A stretch of DNA of 6,745 bases from an uncultured Xanthobacteraceae bacterium. Lineage in GTDB: Bacteria > Pseudomonadota > Alphaproteobacteria > Rhizobiales > Xanthobacteraceae. Location of the stretch: contig CATPBC010000056.1 in the NCBI GenBank assembly GCA_955652195.1, positions 1 to 6,745 on the forward strand, in the 5' to 3' direction. Positions within the stretch are counted from its first letter, which is position 1; each line of letters begins with the position of its first letter. Shown here piece after piece: positions 1 to 6,288 of this stretch. The notes below the pieces were generated by a model. That model saw only the letters and a list, made by a program, of their open reading frames with translations, made no database searches and was not told the DNA's origin. Both the position numbers and the translations under genes were made by a program.

Positions 1-465
1 ATGAAAGCCGCCGTCGCCAGCGTGCTGCGCCGTTTCGGCTATCGCAATGTGCTGCTCTATAACGCGCTAATTAGCAGCGCCTTTTTGGCCGCCTGCGCGA
101 GCTTCGTGCAGGGGATGCCGTTTGCCGCGATGATTGCGATCCTGCTGTCGGGCGGCTTCTTTCGCTCGCTGCAATTTACCAGTATCAACACGATCGCTTA
201 TGCCGAGATCGAGCCGGCGAAGATGAGCCGCGCCACAGCGATGGTCGCCGCTGCGCAGCAGCTCTCATTGTCGACCGGCGTGGCAGTCGGCGCGCTGGTT
301 GTCGAACTCATGTTGCGACTCAAGCATTCGCCGTCCATCGGCATTAACGATTTTCCGCCCGCCTTCTTGTTTGTTGGGCTGCTGTCGGCGAGCGCCGCTT
401 TTATCTTCATGCGGCTGCCGCCTGACGCCGGTGCGGAGCTGTCGGGAAGGAAGATAGAGTCTTAA
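1..465 (+). CDS. DHA2-type MFS drug efflux transporter, C-terminal part (5' end outside window)
   Basis: This is the last 154 codons of a major facilitator superfamily permease, probably a 14-helix DHA2 (EmrB/QacA/MdtD-like) proton-coupled exporter in the inner membrane. Four hydrophobic helices are visible, at about residues 17-37, 40-60, 83-107 and 120-137 of the fragment, which would be the final four. The stretch with FFRSLQFTS, NTIAYAEIEP, SRATA and AAQQLSLSTGVAVGA is characteristic of this family: a segment after a helix-helix turn, then SRAT and a helix with a QQLS.S.G.A.GA pattern. Complete members are roughly 450-500 residues, so the ATG at base 1 is most likely an internal methionine and the gene begins upstream of the window. 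The short charged tail after the last helix and the TAA look like a normal end. It converges on rlmE across a 40-base gap. The exported substrate cannot be inferred. Confidence 0.85.
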   Translation: MKAAVASVLRRFGYRNVLLYNALISSAFLAACASFVQGMPFAAMIAILLSGGFFRSLQFTSINTIAYAEIEPAKMSRATAMVAAAQQLSLSTGVAVGALVVELMLRLKHSPSIGINDFPPAFLFVGLLSASAAFIFMRLPPDAGAELSGRKIES

Positions 466-486
466 GGTGAAGGTCCTAAGGTGAAG
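463..486. repeat. 10-bp direct repeat over the MFS stop codon
   Basis: TAAGGTGAAG occurs at 463-472 and again at 477-486, a spacing of 14. The first copy starts with the stop codon of the upstream MFS gene. It fills most of the 40-base gap between the convergent MFS and rlmE genes. No terminator-like hairpin with a T-run is visible in this gap. It is probably a small local duplication with no assigned role. Confidence 0.5.
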
Positions 487-505
487 CGTTGCGAGCAGCG
501 CCGGA

Positions 506-1156
506 TCAAGCGTGAAATCCGCGCGCGAGGAGATAAAGCTCAGCCGAATCGGTTCGGCTCGCTGGCGGCTTGACGTGCTTGACGGTGGCGAACTCGCGCT
601 TGAGCTCGGCAAGGAGTTTAGCTTCGGTGCCGCCTTGGAGCACTTTGCAGAGAAACACCCCGCTGGGCGCGAGTACTTCGCGGGCGAACTCAACAGCCGC
701 TTCGGCCAGCGCCATGATGCGCAGATGATCGGTCTGGCGATGCCCGGTCGCATTCGCTGCCATGTCCGATAGCACGACGTCGGCCTTTGCTGCCGCACCG
801 CTGCCGAGCATCGCCTTGAGACGCGCCGGCGCGGATGGATCGAGAAAATCGAGCTGTAAAAATTCGACGCCGGGGATCGGCTTCATATCAAGGATATCGA
901 GCGCGATCACGCGCCCTTTAGCGCCGACGCGGCCGGCCGCGATCTCGCTCCAGCCGCCGGGCGCCGCGCCGAGATCGACGACGCGGGCGCCGCTTTTAAG
1001 AACTTTGTGCCGATCGTCGATTTCGGCGAGCTTGTAAGCCGCCCGCGAGCGCAAACCCTCGCGTTTGGCGCGCGTCACATAGGGATCGCTGATCTGGCGC
1101 GTGAGCCAGGCGCGCGATGACGCCGAACGGGGTTTCTGGTCCTTAAGCCGCGTCAT
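506..1156 (-). CDS. rlmE: 23S rRNA (uridine-2'-O-)-methyltransferase RlmE (FtsJ/RrmJ)
   Basis: This cytoplasmic SAM-dependent enzyme methylates the ribose 2'-OH of U2552 (E. coli numbering) in the 23S rRNA A-loop, a late step in 50S subunit assembly. The 216-residue protein has one Rossmann-like methyltransferase domain. Visible signatures are SDPYVTRAKREGLRSRAAYKL at about 23-43, SAM motif I DLGAAPGGWS at 61-70, ALDILDM at 85-91 with an acidic SAM-ribose ligand, VVLSDMAANATG at 127-138, and FLCKVLQGG at 168-176. The catalytic K-D-K-E tetrad of the family is intact as K42, D131, K171 and E206 (in SAELYLLA). The length is close to that of E. coli RrmJ (209), with a slightly longer basic N-terminus. 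No strong Shine-Dalgarno precedes the ATG; a weak GGA lies too far upstream. It probably depends on transcription from ppx, whose stop is 49 bases upstream on the same strand. Family assignment is very secure. Confidence 0.97.
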   Translation of the reverse strand: MTRLKDQKPRSASSRAWLTRQISDPYVTRAKREGLRSRAAYKLAEIDDRHKVLKSGARVVDLGAAPGGWSEIAAGRVGAKGRVIALDILDMKPIPGVEFLQLDFLDPSAPARLKAMLGSGAAAKADVVLSDMAANATGHRQTDHLRIMALAEAAVEFAREVLAPSGVFLCKVLQGGTEAKLLAELKREFATVKHVKPPASRTDSAELYLLARGFHA

Positions 1157-1166
1157 TGCACAGGAT

Positions 1167-1214
1167 GGTCCAGCTTTGCGCTCAGGCTTGCACTCAGGCT
1201 TGTGCTCAAGCTTC
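1167..1214 (-). repeat. 12-bp tandem repeat duplicating the ppx stop codon
   Basis: Read on the minus strand, 1214-1167 holds four consecutive 12-base units: GAAGCTTGAGCA, CAAGCCTGAGTG, CAAGCCTGAGCG and a degenerate CAAAGCTGGACC. The first contains the TGA that ends ppx (1208-1206). Because the unit length is a multiple of three, the next two units carry further TGA codons in the same frame, at 1196-1194 and 1184-1182. The array covers most of the 49-base spacer between ppx and rlmE. It looks like slippage expansion around a stop codon. Any role in preventing readthrough or in RNA folding is speculation. Confidence 0.7.
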
Positions 1215-2303
1215 GCCCCAGACGCCGTCCTCGCGCATCATCTCGACGAGCATGCCTTCGCGCAGCCCGCGATCGGCAACACGCAGCCGCTGGCAGGGGA
1301 ACTTGCTGCGAATGGCATCAAGGATCGCGCAGCCGGCGAGCACAAGATCGGCGCGCTCAGCACCTATGCAAGGATTGGCCGCGCGCTGTTCGAAACTCAT
1401 GGCTAGGAGTTCGGCAACCACGCGCGAAATCTCGTCATCGGTCAGCCAGCAGCCGTCAACGCGCCGCCGGTCGTAACGCGGCAACCGCAAATAAACACCG
1501 GCAATCGTCGTGACCGTGCCCGACGTTCCGAGCATATGGAAACTCTCAAGATCGCCGCAATGATCGACCGCAAACCGATCGACGAACGTAGCGACCTCTT
1601 CCACCATGGCGTCATAGATTTCGCGCGACACCGTCTTGCCGCCGTAGCGCTCTGCCAGTGTCACGACGCCGACCGGCAGGGAAGCCCAGCCGACGATTTC
1701 CGGCGTTGGCGGGCCGTTCCGGCCGGGGCGGGAGCGATTAAGCCGCACCAATTCCGATGACCCGCCGCCAATATCGAACAGAATGATGCCGTTCGCGCCG
1801 GGGTCGAACAGTTCGGTGCAACCGGTCGCGGCGAGTCTCGCCTCAGTGGCCGAATCGATGATTTCCAGTTCGATCCCCGCTTCTCTCGCAATGCGCGAGC
1901 GAAACTCCTCGCCGTTTTCCGCCGCGCGACAGGCCGCCGTGGCAATCAGTCTTGCCCGCGCGACACCGCGCGCGCGCATTTTCTCGCGGCAAACCAGAAG
2001 CGCATCGACGGCGCGCATGATTGCGGCCTCGCTGATCCGCCCGGACGCGGCCACGCCTTCGCCGAGCCGGATAATGCGCGAGAATGCATCAACGACACGG
2101 AAGCCATCGGGGGTCGGGCGCGCGACCAATAGCCGGCAATTGTTGGTGCCGAGGTCGAGCGCCGCATAAGTCGCCGCGGCATTCTGGGGTGCCGGCTCGC
2201 GCCGCTCTCCGCGCGTGTCGCGACGAATCCCGTACGGCGTTCTTCGACCCCAGCGAGGCCGGCGTCTGGCCCCATTGGCGTCGAGGCCGCCTCGCGGGTT
2301 CAT
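1206..2303 (-). CDS. Ppx/GppA phosphatase family protein (short, two-domain)
   Basis: This is an ASKHA-fold phosphatase of the exopolyphosphatase / guanosine pentaphosphatase family, which removes terminal phosphate from polyphosphate and/or converts pppGpp to ppGpp. The 365-residue protein shows the phosphate-1 loop ALDLGTNNCRLL at 48-59, ATAACRAAENG at 121-131, the IDSATEARLAATG segment at 149-161 with a family-conserved acidic residue (E154), and the phosphate-2 loop FDIGGGSSELV at 176-186. Further on are LPVGVVTLAERY at 209-220, LGTSGTVTT at 258-266 and the C-terminal RVADRGLREGMLVEMM. It lacks the extra C-terminal HD-like domain of the roughly 500-residue E. coli Ppx and GppA, so it belongs to the short class seen in Aquifex and mycobacteria; which substrate it prefers cannot be told. 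Residues 1-45 are an Arg/Pro-rich extension without a domain. The start is supported by an AGGAAGG six bases upstream and by the absence of another ATG before residue 96. It is first in a unit with rlmE. Confidence 0.93.
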   Translation of the reverse strand: MNPRGGLDANGARRRPRWGRRTPYGIRRDTRGERREPAPQNAAATYAALDLGTNNCRLLVARPTPDGFRVVDAFSRIIRLGEGVAASGRISEAAIMRAVDALLVCREKMRARGVARARLIATAACRAAENGEEFRSRIAREAGIELEIIDSATEARLAATGCTELFDPGANGIILFDIGGGSSELVRLNRSRPGRNGPPTPEIVGWASLPVGVVTLAERYGGKTVSREIYDAMVEEVATFVDRFAVDHCGDLESFHMLGTSGTVTTIAGVYLRLPRYDRRRVDGCWLTDDEISRVVAELLAMSFEQRAANPCIGAERADLVLAGCAILDAIRSKFPCQRLRVADRGLREGMLVEMMREDGVWGEA

Positions 2304-2309
2304 CCAATG

Positions 2310-2316
2310 CCTTCCT
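2310..2316 (-). promoter_or_regulatory. Ribosome binding site of the ppx/gppA gene
   Basis: On the minus strand AGGAAGG (2316-2310) lies six bases before the ATG at 2303-2301. This strong, well-placed Shine-Dalgarno decides the long start and therefore makes the Arg-rich N-terminal extension of the phosphatase likely real. Confidence 0.7.
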
Positions 2317-2446
2317 GCCGCGCCGGAACCGCAACGAAACGGGCTCGACGGCGCGGTCTATTGTTCCAAAGCCTAAATCGGCGGAAATGTAACAGGAGCG
2401 CAGTAGCGGGCCAATACCGTGCTTGGCGCGCCTATGAGCTATGTTT

Positions 2447-2463
2447 CCCGGCCCGTTGCCGGG
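2447..2463. promoter_or_regulatory. GC-rich inverted repeat upstream of the molybdenum hydroxylase gene
   Basis: CCCGGC (2447-2452), a five-base loop CCGTT and GCCGGG (2458-2463) form a perfect 6-bp stem, 54 bases before the ATG at 2518. It is not followed by a T-run, so it is not a typical intrinsic terminator. It could be an operator or a 5'-leader hairpin, or simply chance in GC-rich DNA. Confidence 0.3.
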
Positions 2464-2501
2464 CTTGCCTAAGTTCTTTATCTCAAACCCAGTTTAGCCT
2501 T

Positions 2502-2507
2502 GCAGGA
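2502..2507 (+). promoter_or_regulatory. Ribosome binding site supporting the ATG at 2518
   Basis: GCAGGA at 2502-2507 ends ten bases before the ATG at 2518-2520. It favours this ATG over an in-frame TTG at 2500, which would overlap the site and has no Shine-Dalgarno of its own. Confidence 0.5.
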
Positions 2508-2517
2508 TCGAATAGCG

Positions 2518-4890
2518 ATGAATTTGCTTGATGTTGCCAATCGCGCCGACGGCGCGGCGGACAATCGCTTAGCGATCGAGAAATTTGCCGTCGGACAATC
2601 GGTACCGCGCCGCGAGGATCCCATGCTGCTGCGCGGCTTGGGACGCTACACCGACGATGTCAGCCTCCCCGGTCAGGCCTATGCCGTGATGGTTCGCAGC
2701 CGCAATGCGCACGGCATCATTCGTGACATCGATGCCAAAGTTGCATTGCAGATGCCGGGCGTGCTCGCGGTCTATACCGGCGCCGATCTGAAAGATTATG
2801 GCCCACTCAAATGTATCGTCGCGCTCAACAATCGTGACGGTTCGCCGCTGAAAAAGCCGCGCCGCGACGCGTTGGCGATCGATCGCGTGCGTTACGTCGG
2901 CGACCCGGTCGCCTGCGTGATTGCCGAAACGCTGGCGCAAGCGAAAGACGCAGCCGAGGCGGTCACGGTCGACATCGAACCGCTTCCTGCCGTCGTCTCG
3001 GCCGAGCAAGCCGCGCGCGCGGACGCGCCGCTGCTCTATGACGACGTGCCCGGTAACGTCGCGCTCGATTATCAATATGGCGATCCGGAAGCTGTGAAAG
3101 CAGCGTTTGCGCGAGCTGCGCATGTGACGCGGCTTAATCTTTTGAACAGCCGTATGGTGGTCAACTGCATCGAACCGCGCGCCGCGCTGGCTTCACACGA
3201 TGGCGGCCGCTTTACACTTTACGTTCCGTCGCAAGGCGTCTTCGGGATGCGCGCCCATCTTGCCGAGGCGCTCGGCGTCGAGGCCAAGAACGTCCACGTG
3301 TTGACCGGCCAGGTCGGCGGCTCGTTCGGCATGAAGGCAGCGGTGTTTCCGGAATATATTTGCCTCCTTCATGCCGCCGGCTCGCTCGGGCGGCCGGTGA
3401 AGTGGACCGACGAGCGCTCCAACAGCTTCGTCTCGGATGGCCATGGCCGCGCCAACGAGGTGGTCGCGGAACTGGCGCTCGACGCCGAAGGCAACTTCCT
3501 TGCGGTGCGGATCACGAACTTCGCCAATATGGGCGCCTACCTCACCCCGTTCGGCCCGCTGTTCGGCACGCTCAATTGCGTCAAGAACCTACAAGGCATG
3601 TACCGAACGCCGCTGATGGAAGTCTCGACCAAATGCGTGCTCACCAACACCACGCAGGTCACAGCCTATCGCGGCGCCGGACGGCCCGAGGGCAATTATT
3701 ATATGGAGCGCCTGGTCGATGCCGCCGCCGCCGAAATGGGCATTGATCGTGTCGCGCTGCGGCGGCGCAACCAAATTCGTCCGCAGGAATTGCCGCTGCG
3801 GACGGCCTCCTCCTCCAATTACGATAGCGGCGACTTCATCGTGCTGACTAAGCACGCGCTCGAACTCGCCGACAGCAAAGGTTTTGCGCGGCGCAAGCGC
3901 GAAAGCCGCAAGCGCGGCAAGCTGCGCGGCTTGGGCGTGACGAATTATCTGGAAGTCACGGCGGGACCGGTGAAGGAGCTGGCCGGGATCACTTTCAACG
4001 CCGACGGCACCGTCACGCTCGCCACCGGCACGCTCGATTTCGGGATGGGCCATGCCACGCCATTCGCCCAGGTTTTGAGCGAACGGCTCGGTGTGCCGCT
4101 AGAAAAAATAAATATGATTCAAGGGGATAGCGACAAGATCACCCCGGTCGGCGGCGGCTCCGGCGGTTCGAAGTCGCTGATGCACAGCGGCACCGCGATC
4201 ATCGAAGGCGCGGCAAAGGTCATCGAAAACGGCAAGCAGCTCGCGGCTTACGTTCTCGAAGCGGCGCCTGCGGATATCGCGTTCGAGCGTGGTCGGTTTG
4301 TCATCGTCGGGACGGATCGCTCGATCTCGATCATGGAGCTCGCGCAAAAACTTCACGGCGGTCTCAAGCCGCCGGCCGACGTTCCGCAATCGCTTGATGT
4401 GACCCATGTCAGCGATGGGCCCGGCGCTTCGACCTATCCGAATGGTTGCCACGTCGCCGAAGTCGAGGTCGATGCGCAGACCGGCTTTGTCGAGATCGTG
4501 AAATATTCCTGCGTCAACGATTTCGGCACTCTGGTCAATCCGATGATCGTCGAAGGCCAGATGCACGGCGGCGTAGTGCAAGGCATCGGCCAGGCTTTGA
4601 TGGAGCAAGCGGTCTACGACGACGAAGGTCAGTTATTGACCGGCTCGTTCATGGATTACGCCATGCCGCGCGCCGCGGACGTGCCGTATTTCGCGCTTGC
4701 CGATCACGGCGTGCCGACCAAAACAAATCCGCTCGGTGTCAAAGGCTGCGGCGAAGCGGGCTGCGCCGGCGGTCTGCCGTGTGCGATGAATGCGGTGCTC
4801 GACGCGCTGGCCGAGCACGGCGTGCGGCATGTCGACATGCCGTTGACGCCGTTCCGGATCTGGCAGGCGCTGCAGACGGCTCGCGCATGA
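2518..4890 (+). CDS. Xanthine dehydrogenase-family molybdopterin-binding subunit (form II CoxL-like)
   Basis: This is the large molybdenum subunit of a cytoplasmic hydroxylase of the xanthine oxidase / CO dehydrogenase family; such enzymes hydroxylate aldehydes or N-heterocycles with water and pass electrons to [2Fe-2S] and FAD partners. The protein is 790 residues, normal for the family. Visible in order: SVPRREDPMLLRG and GRYTDD near 28-47, the a/b hammerhead domain to about 160 with RYVGDPVACV at 125-134, EPRAALA at 219-225, PSQ at 237-239 (Q239 matches bovine Q767), VGGSFGMK at 266-273, AYRGAGRPE at 383-391, GGGSGGSKS at 545-553 and GCGEAG at 743-748. E746 is the catalytic glutamate. AYRGAGR is the form II signature; true CO dehydrogenases have AYXCSFR with a copper-binding cysteine, so CO oxidation is unlikely. 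Alanine 274 replaces bovine E802, arguing against xanthine as substrate. The usual GQGxxT reads GMGHAT (509-514). No partner subunit gene is adjacent. The TGA lies inside a palindromic repeat. An alternative start is TTG at 2500 (796 residues). Confidence 0.93.
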   Translation: MNLLDVANRADGAADNRLAIEKFAVGQSVPRREDPMLLRGLGRYTDDVSLPGQAYAVMVRSRNAHGIIRDIDAKVALQMPGVLAVYTGADLKDYGPLKCIVALNNRDGSPLKKPRRDALAIDRVRYVGDPVACVIAETLAQAKDAAEAVTVDIEPLPAVVSAEQAARADAPLLYDDVPGNVALDYQYGDPEAVKAAFARAAHVTRLNLLNSRMVVNCIEPRAALASHDGGRFTLYVPSQGVFGMRAHLAEALGVEAKNVHVLTGQVGGSFGMKAAVFPEYICLLHAAGSLGRPVKWTDERSNSFVSDGHGRANEVVAELALDAEGNFLAVRITNFANMGAYLTPFGPLFGTLNCVKNLQGMYRTPLMEVSTKCVLTNTTQVTAYRGAGRPEGNYYMERLVDAAAAEMGIDRVALRRRNQIRPQELPLRTASSSNYDSGDFIVLTKHALELADSKGFARRKRESRKRGKLRGLGVTNYLEVTAGPVKELAGITFNADGTVTLATGTLDFGMGHATPFAQVLSERLGVPLEKINMIQGDSDKITPVGGGSGGSKSLMHSGTAIIEGAAKVIENGKQLAAYVLEAAPADIAFERGRFVIVGTDRSISIMELAQKLHGGLKPPADVPQSLDVTHVSDGPGASTYPNGCHVAEVEVDAQTGFVEIVKYSCVNDFGTLVNPMIVEGQMHGGVVQGIGQALMEQAVYDDEGQLLTGSFMDYAMPRAADVPYFALADHGVPTKTNPLGVKGCGEAGCAGGLPCAMNAVLDALAEHGVRHVDMPLTPFRIWQALQTARA

Positions 4891-4931
4891 TCCCGAAAAG
4901 TGGAAATCGGTTTTCGGAAAAGATCATGCGC
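4883..4931. repeat. REP-like palindromic element of Bradyrhizobiaceae type, overlapping a stop codon
   Basis: A nested inverted repeat: outer arms GCGCATGATC (4883-4892) and GATCATGCGC (4922-4931) are perfect complements, and inner arms CCGAAAA (4893-4899) and TTTTCGG (4911-4917) continue the stem. This leaves an 11-base loop (4900-4910) and an AAAA bulge on the right (4918-4921), giving 17 paired bases. I recognise the core from memory as a highly repeated intergenic element in Bradyrhizobium and relatives; copy number here cannot be seen. The left arm supplies the last Ala codon and the TGA stop of the molybdenum subunit gene. The right arm ends 26 bases before the permease ATG. With no T-run after the stem it is not a classic terminator, but in RNA it could stabilise the upstream message or attenuate the downstream one. 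Confidence 0.85.
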
Positions 4932-4957
4932 CAACAAAATATGTCGTCCCATCCGCA

Positions 4958-6175
4958 ATGACGCAACTCACTTCGGTTCGCACGATATCGTCGGCTGAAT
5001 CGCGGCTGATTACCGGCGTCTGCGCCGCGCACATGATGAGCCATTACTACATGCTGGTATTGGCGCCGTTATTGGCTTTCGTGCGCGCCGATTTCAACGT
5101 GAGCTATACCCAGCTTGCACTGGCGCTGACGGTCTTCAATGTCGTCTCCGGCGTGCTGCAGACGCCGGTCGGATTTTTGGTCGACCGGGTCGGCGCCCGC
5201 GTTGTCCTGATCGCCGGGCTGGCGCTGAGCAGCGCCGCTTTTGCAATCGCCGGCCTGTTCGATTCGTATTGGATTTTTATTGCCATGTATGGCGTCGCCG
5301 GTCTTGGCAATACCGCCTATCACCCGGCGGATTATTCGCTGCTGTCGCATCATTCGCCGTCCGAGCGATTGAGCCAGGTTTTTTCCTTCCACACCTTTGC
5401 CGGCATGCTCGGCTCGGCCATCGCGCCGGTCACGCTGCTCACGATGCAGAATTACTTTGGCTGGCGCGGCGCTTATCTGGGCGCTGCGCTGCTTGGCTTT
5501 GTCGTTCTCGCCGCGCTGATCGCGCAGCCGGAACCGGTCGCCATGCTGCGGCCTGCGGGCAAAAGCAGCAAAGGCGCTTCGCACGCTGCCGGGACCGGCT
5601 GGCGGCTTCTGCTCACGCCGGCGATCTTGCTCAATCTCGCATTCTTCACCTTGACCGCGATCATGGGCAACGGGCTCAACACTTATCTCGTGGTCGCGCT
5701 CGGCGCGCTGCACGCGACGCCGCCGGCGATCGCCAATATCGCGCTCACAAGCCTGCTGACGATGAATGCCATCGGTGTGCTGGCCGGCGGCGTATTGGCC
5801 AGCCGCATGCGGCAGCATGTGCTGATTGCCGCCTCCGGCCTGACAATCGGCGGATTCATGACGGCGCTGATCGGCTTGGTCGCGCTTCCTTCCGCCGTGT
5901 TGATCGTGTTGACGGGCGTGAGCGGTTTCGCGGTCGGCACGACCTATCCGTCGCGCGACATGCTGGTTCGCGCGGTCACCCCGCCCGGGGCATACGGCAG
6001 AGTGTTCGGCTTCGTCTCTACCGGCTTCAATATCGGTGCGAGCATCGCGCCCATTGTTTACGGGATGCTGATGGATCACGGCCAGCCGCGCGGAATTTTC
6101 CTGTTGTCGGCCGCGGTCAGCCTGATCTGCGTTTCCACCGTGACATTCGGATTTTCAGGACGCGTGAAAGAGTAA
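4958..6175 (+). CDS. MFS permease, 12-helix
   Basis: A 405-residue inner-membrane permease of the major facilitator superfamily. It has two six-helix halves joined by a polar loop at about 190-215 (PEPVAMLRPAGKSSKGASH). The loop 2-3 motif A reads GFLVDRVGARVVL (72-84), matching the GxLaDrxGrxxxl pattern. Helix 1 holds HMMSHYYM (25-32), and GLGNTAYHPADYSLLS (115-130) recalls the fosmidomycin-resistance-like branch, though the transported compound is unknown. FGWRGAY (167-173) and the GRVFGF ... NIGASIAPIVYG region in helices 10-11 are also typical. The ATG has no clear Shine-Dalgarno, and no upstream ATG or GTG exists in frame back to the palindromic repeat; the next methionines (26, 27) would truncate helix 1. 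Its ATG overlaps by ATGA the stop of an 11-codon open frame (4926-4961). It sits between the molybdenum subunit and the FAH-family gene, so import or export of that pathway's substrate is a reasonable inference. Confidence 0.92.
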   Translation: MTQLTSVRTISSAESRLITGVCAAHMMSHYYMLVLAPLLAFVRADFNVSYTQLALALTVFNVVSGVLQTPVGFLVDRVGARVVLIAGLALSSAAFAIAGLFDSYWIFIAMYGVAGLGNTAYHPADYSLLSHHSPSERLSQVFSFHTFAGMLGSAIAPVTLLTMQNYFGWRGAYLGAALLGFVVLAALIAQPEPVAMLRPAGKSSKGASHAAGTGWRLLLTPAILLNLAFFTLTAIMGNGLNTYLVVALGALHATPPAIANIALTSLLTMNAIGVLAGGVLASRMRQHVLIAASGLTIGGFMTALIGLVALPSAVLIVLTGVSGFAVGTTYPSRDMLVRAVTPPGAYGRVFGFVSTGFNIGASIAPIVYGMLMDHGQPRGIFLLSAAVSLICVSTVTFGFSGRVKE

Positions 6176-6288
6176 ACGACCGCTGCAGCGCGCGATGCGC
6201 CAACTACGCTTGCCAGCTTATTGCCGTCGGAGGACAATGCCGCGCCAACAATGCCACGACGGCCGCGCGCGTTTTTAAGGATTTCATC
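6176..6288. other. Spacer between the MFS permease and the FAH-family gene
   Basis: These 113 bases hold no supported gene. A TTTTT at 6272-6276 follows GC-rich sequence, but I cannot pair a stem in front of it, so it is not called a terminator. A separate promoter for the downstream gene is possible but none is evident. Confidence 0.4.
6277..6281 (+). promoter_or_regulatory. Ribosome binding site of the FAH-family gene
   Basis: AAGGA at 6277-6281 lies seven bases before the ATG at 6289. It is a good Shine-Dalgarno and fixes the start of the truncated gene. Confidence 0.7.

Larger units (their letters stand above)
2304..2517. other. Divergent intergenic region between ppx/gppA and the molybdenum hydroxylase gene
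   Basis: These 214 bases separate two genes pointing away from each other, so promoters for both should lie here. I could not pick out a convincing -35/-10 pair for either direction. The best forward candidate is TTGCCG (2456-2461) with TTTATC (2477-2482), but its 15-base spacer is short and the match weak. A small GC-rich inverted repeat is listed separately. No coding potential beyond short shadow frames is visible, and I see no recognisable riboswitch. Confidence 0.5.

Noticed and set aside
466..505. Bidirectional terminator between the convergent MFS and rlmE genes
   Set aside because: Only a short direct repeat is present; there is no inverted repeat with flanking A/T runs.
265..798. 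Minus-strand open frame overlapping rlmE and the MFS end
   Set aside because: It is a shifted frame of rlmE, Ser/Arg/Pro-rich, without motifs.
2425..2432. GGCGCGCC palindrome as an operator
   Set aside because: Eight-base GC palindromes are common by chance at this composition and it lacks flanking symmetry.
2569..4608. Several minus-strand open frames opposite the molybdenum subunit gene
   Set aside because: All lie within a gene whose forward frame has family motifs end to end. They are GC-driven shadows.
2518..4890. True CO dehydrogenase large subunit (coxL, form I)
   Set aside because: The active-site loop reads AYRGAGR rather than AYXCSFR, so the copper-ligand cysteine is missing.
5069..6079. 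Long open frame (336 codons) on the minus strand opposite the MFS permease
   Set aside because: Its translation is rich in Arg, Gln, Asp and His with low complexity, as expected for the antisense of a hydrophobic GC-rich membrane protein gene. The forward frame is a clear MFS permease.
6255..6276. Intrinsic terminator after the permease (GC-rich run followed by TTTTT)
   Set aside because: I could not form a convincing stem ahead of the T-run, and it abuts the Shine-Dalgarno of the next gene.
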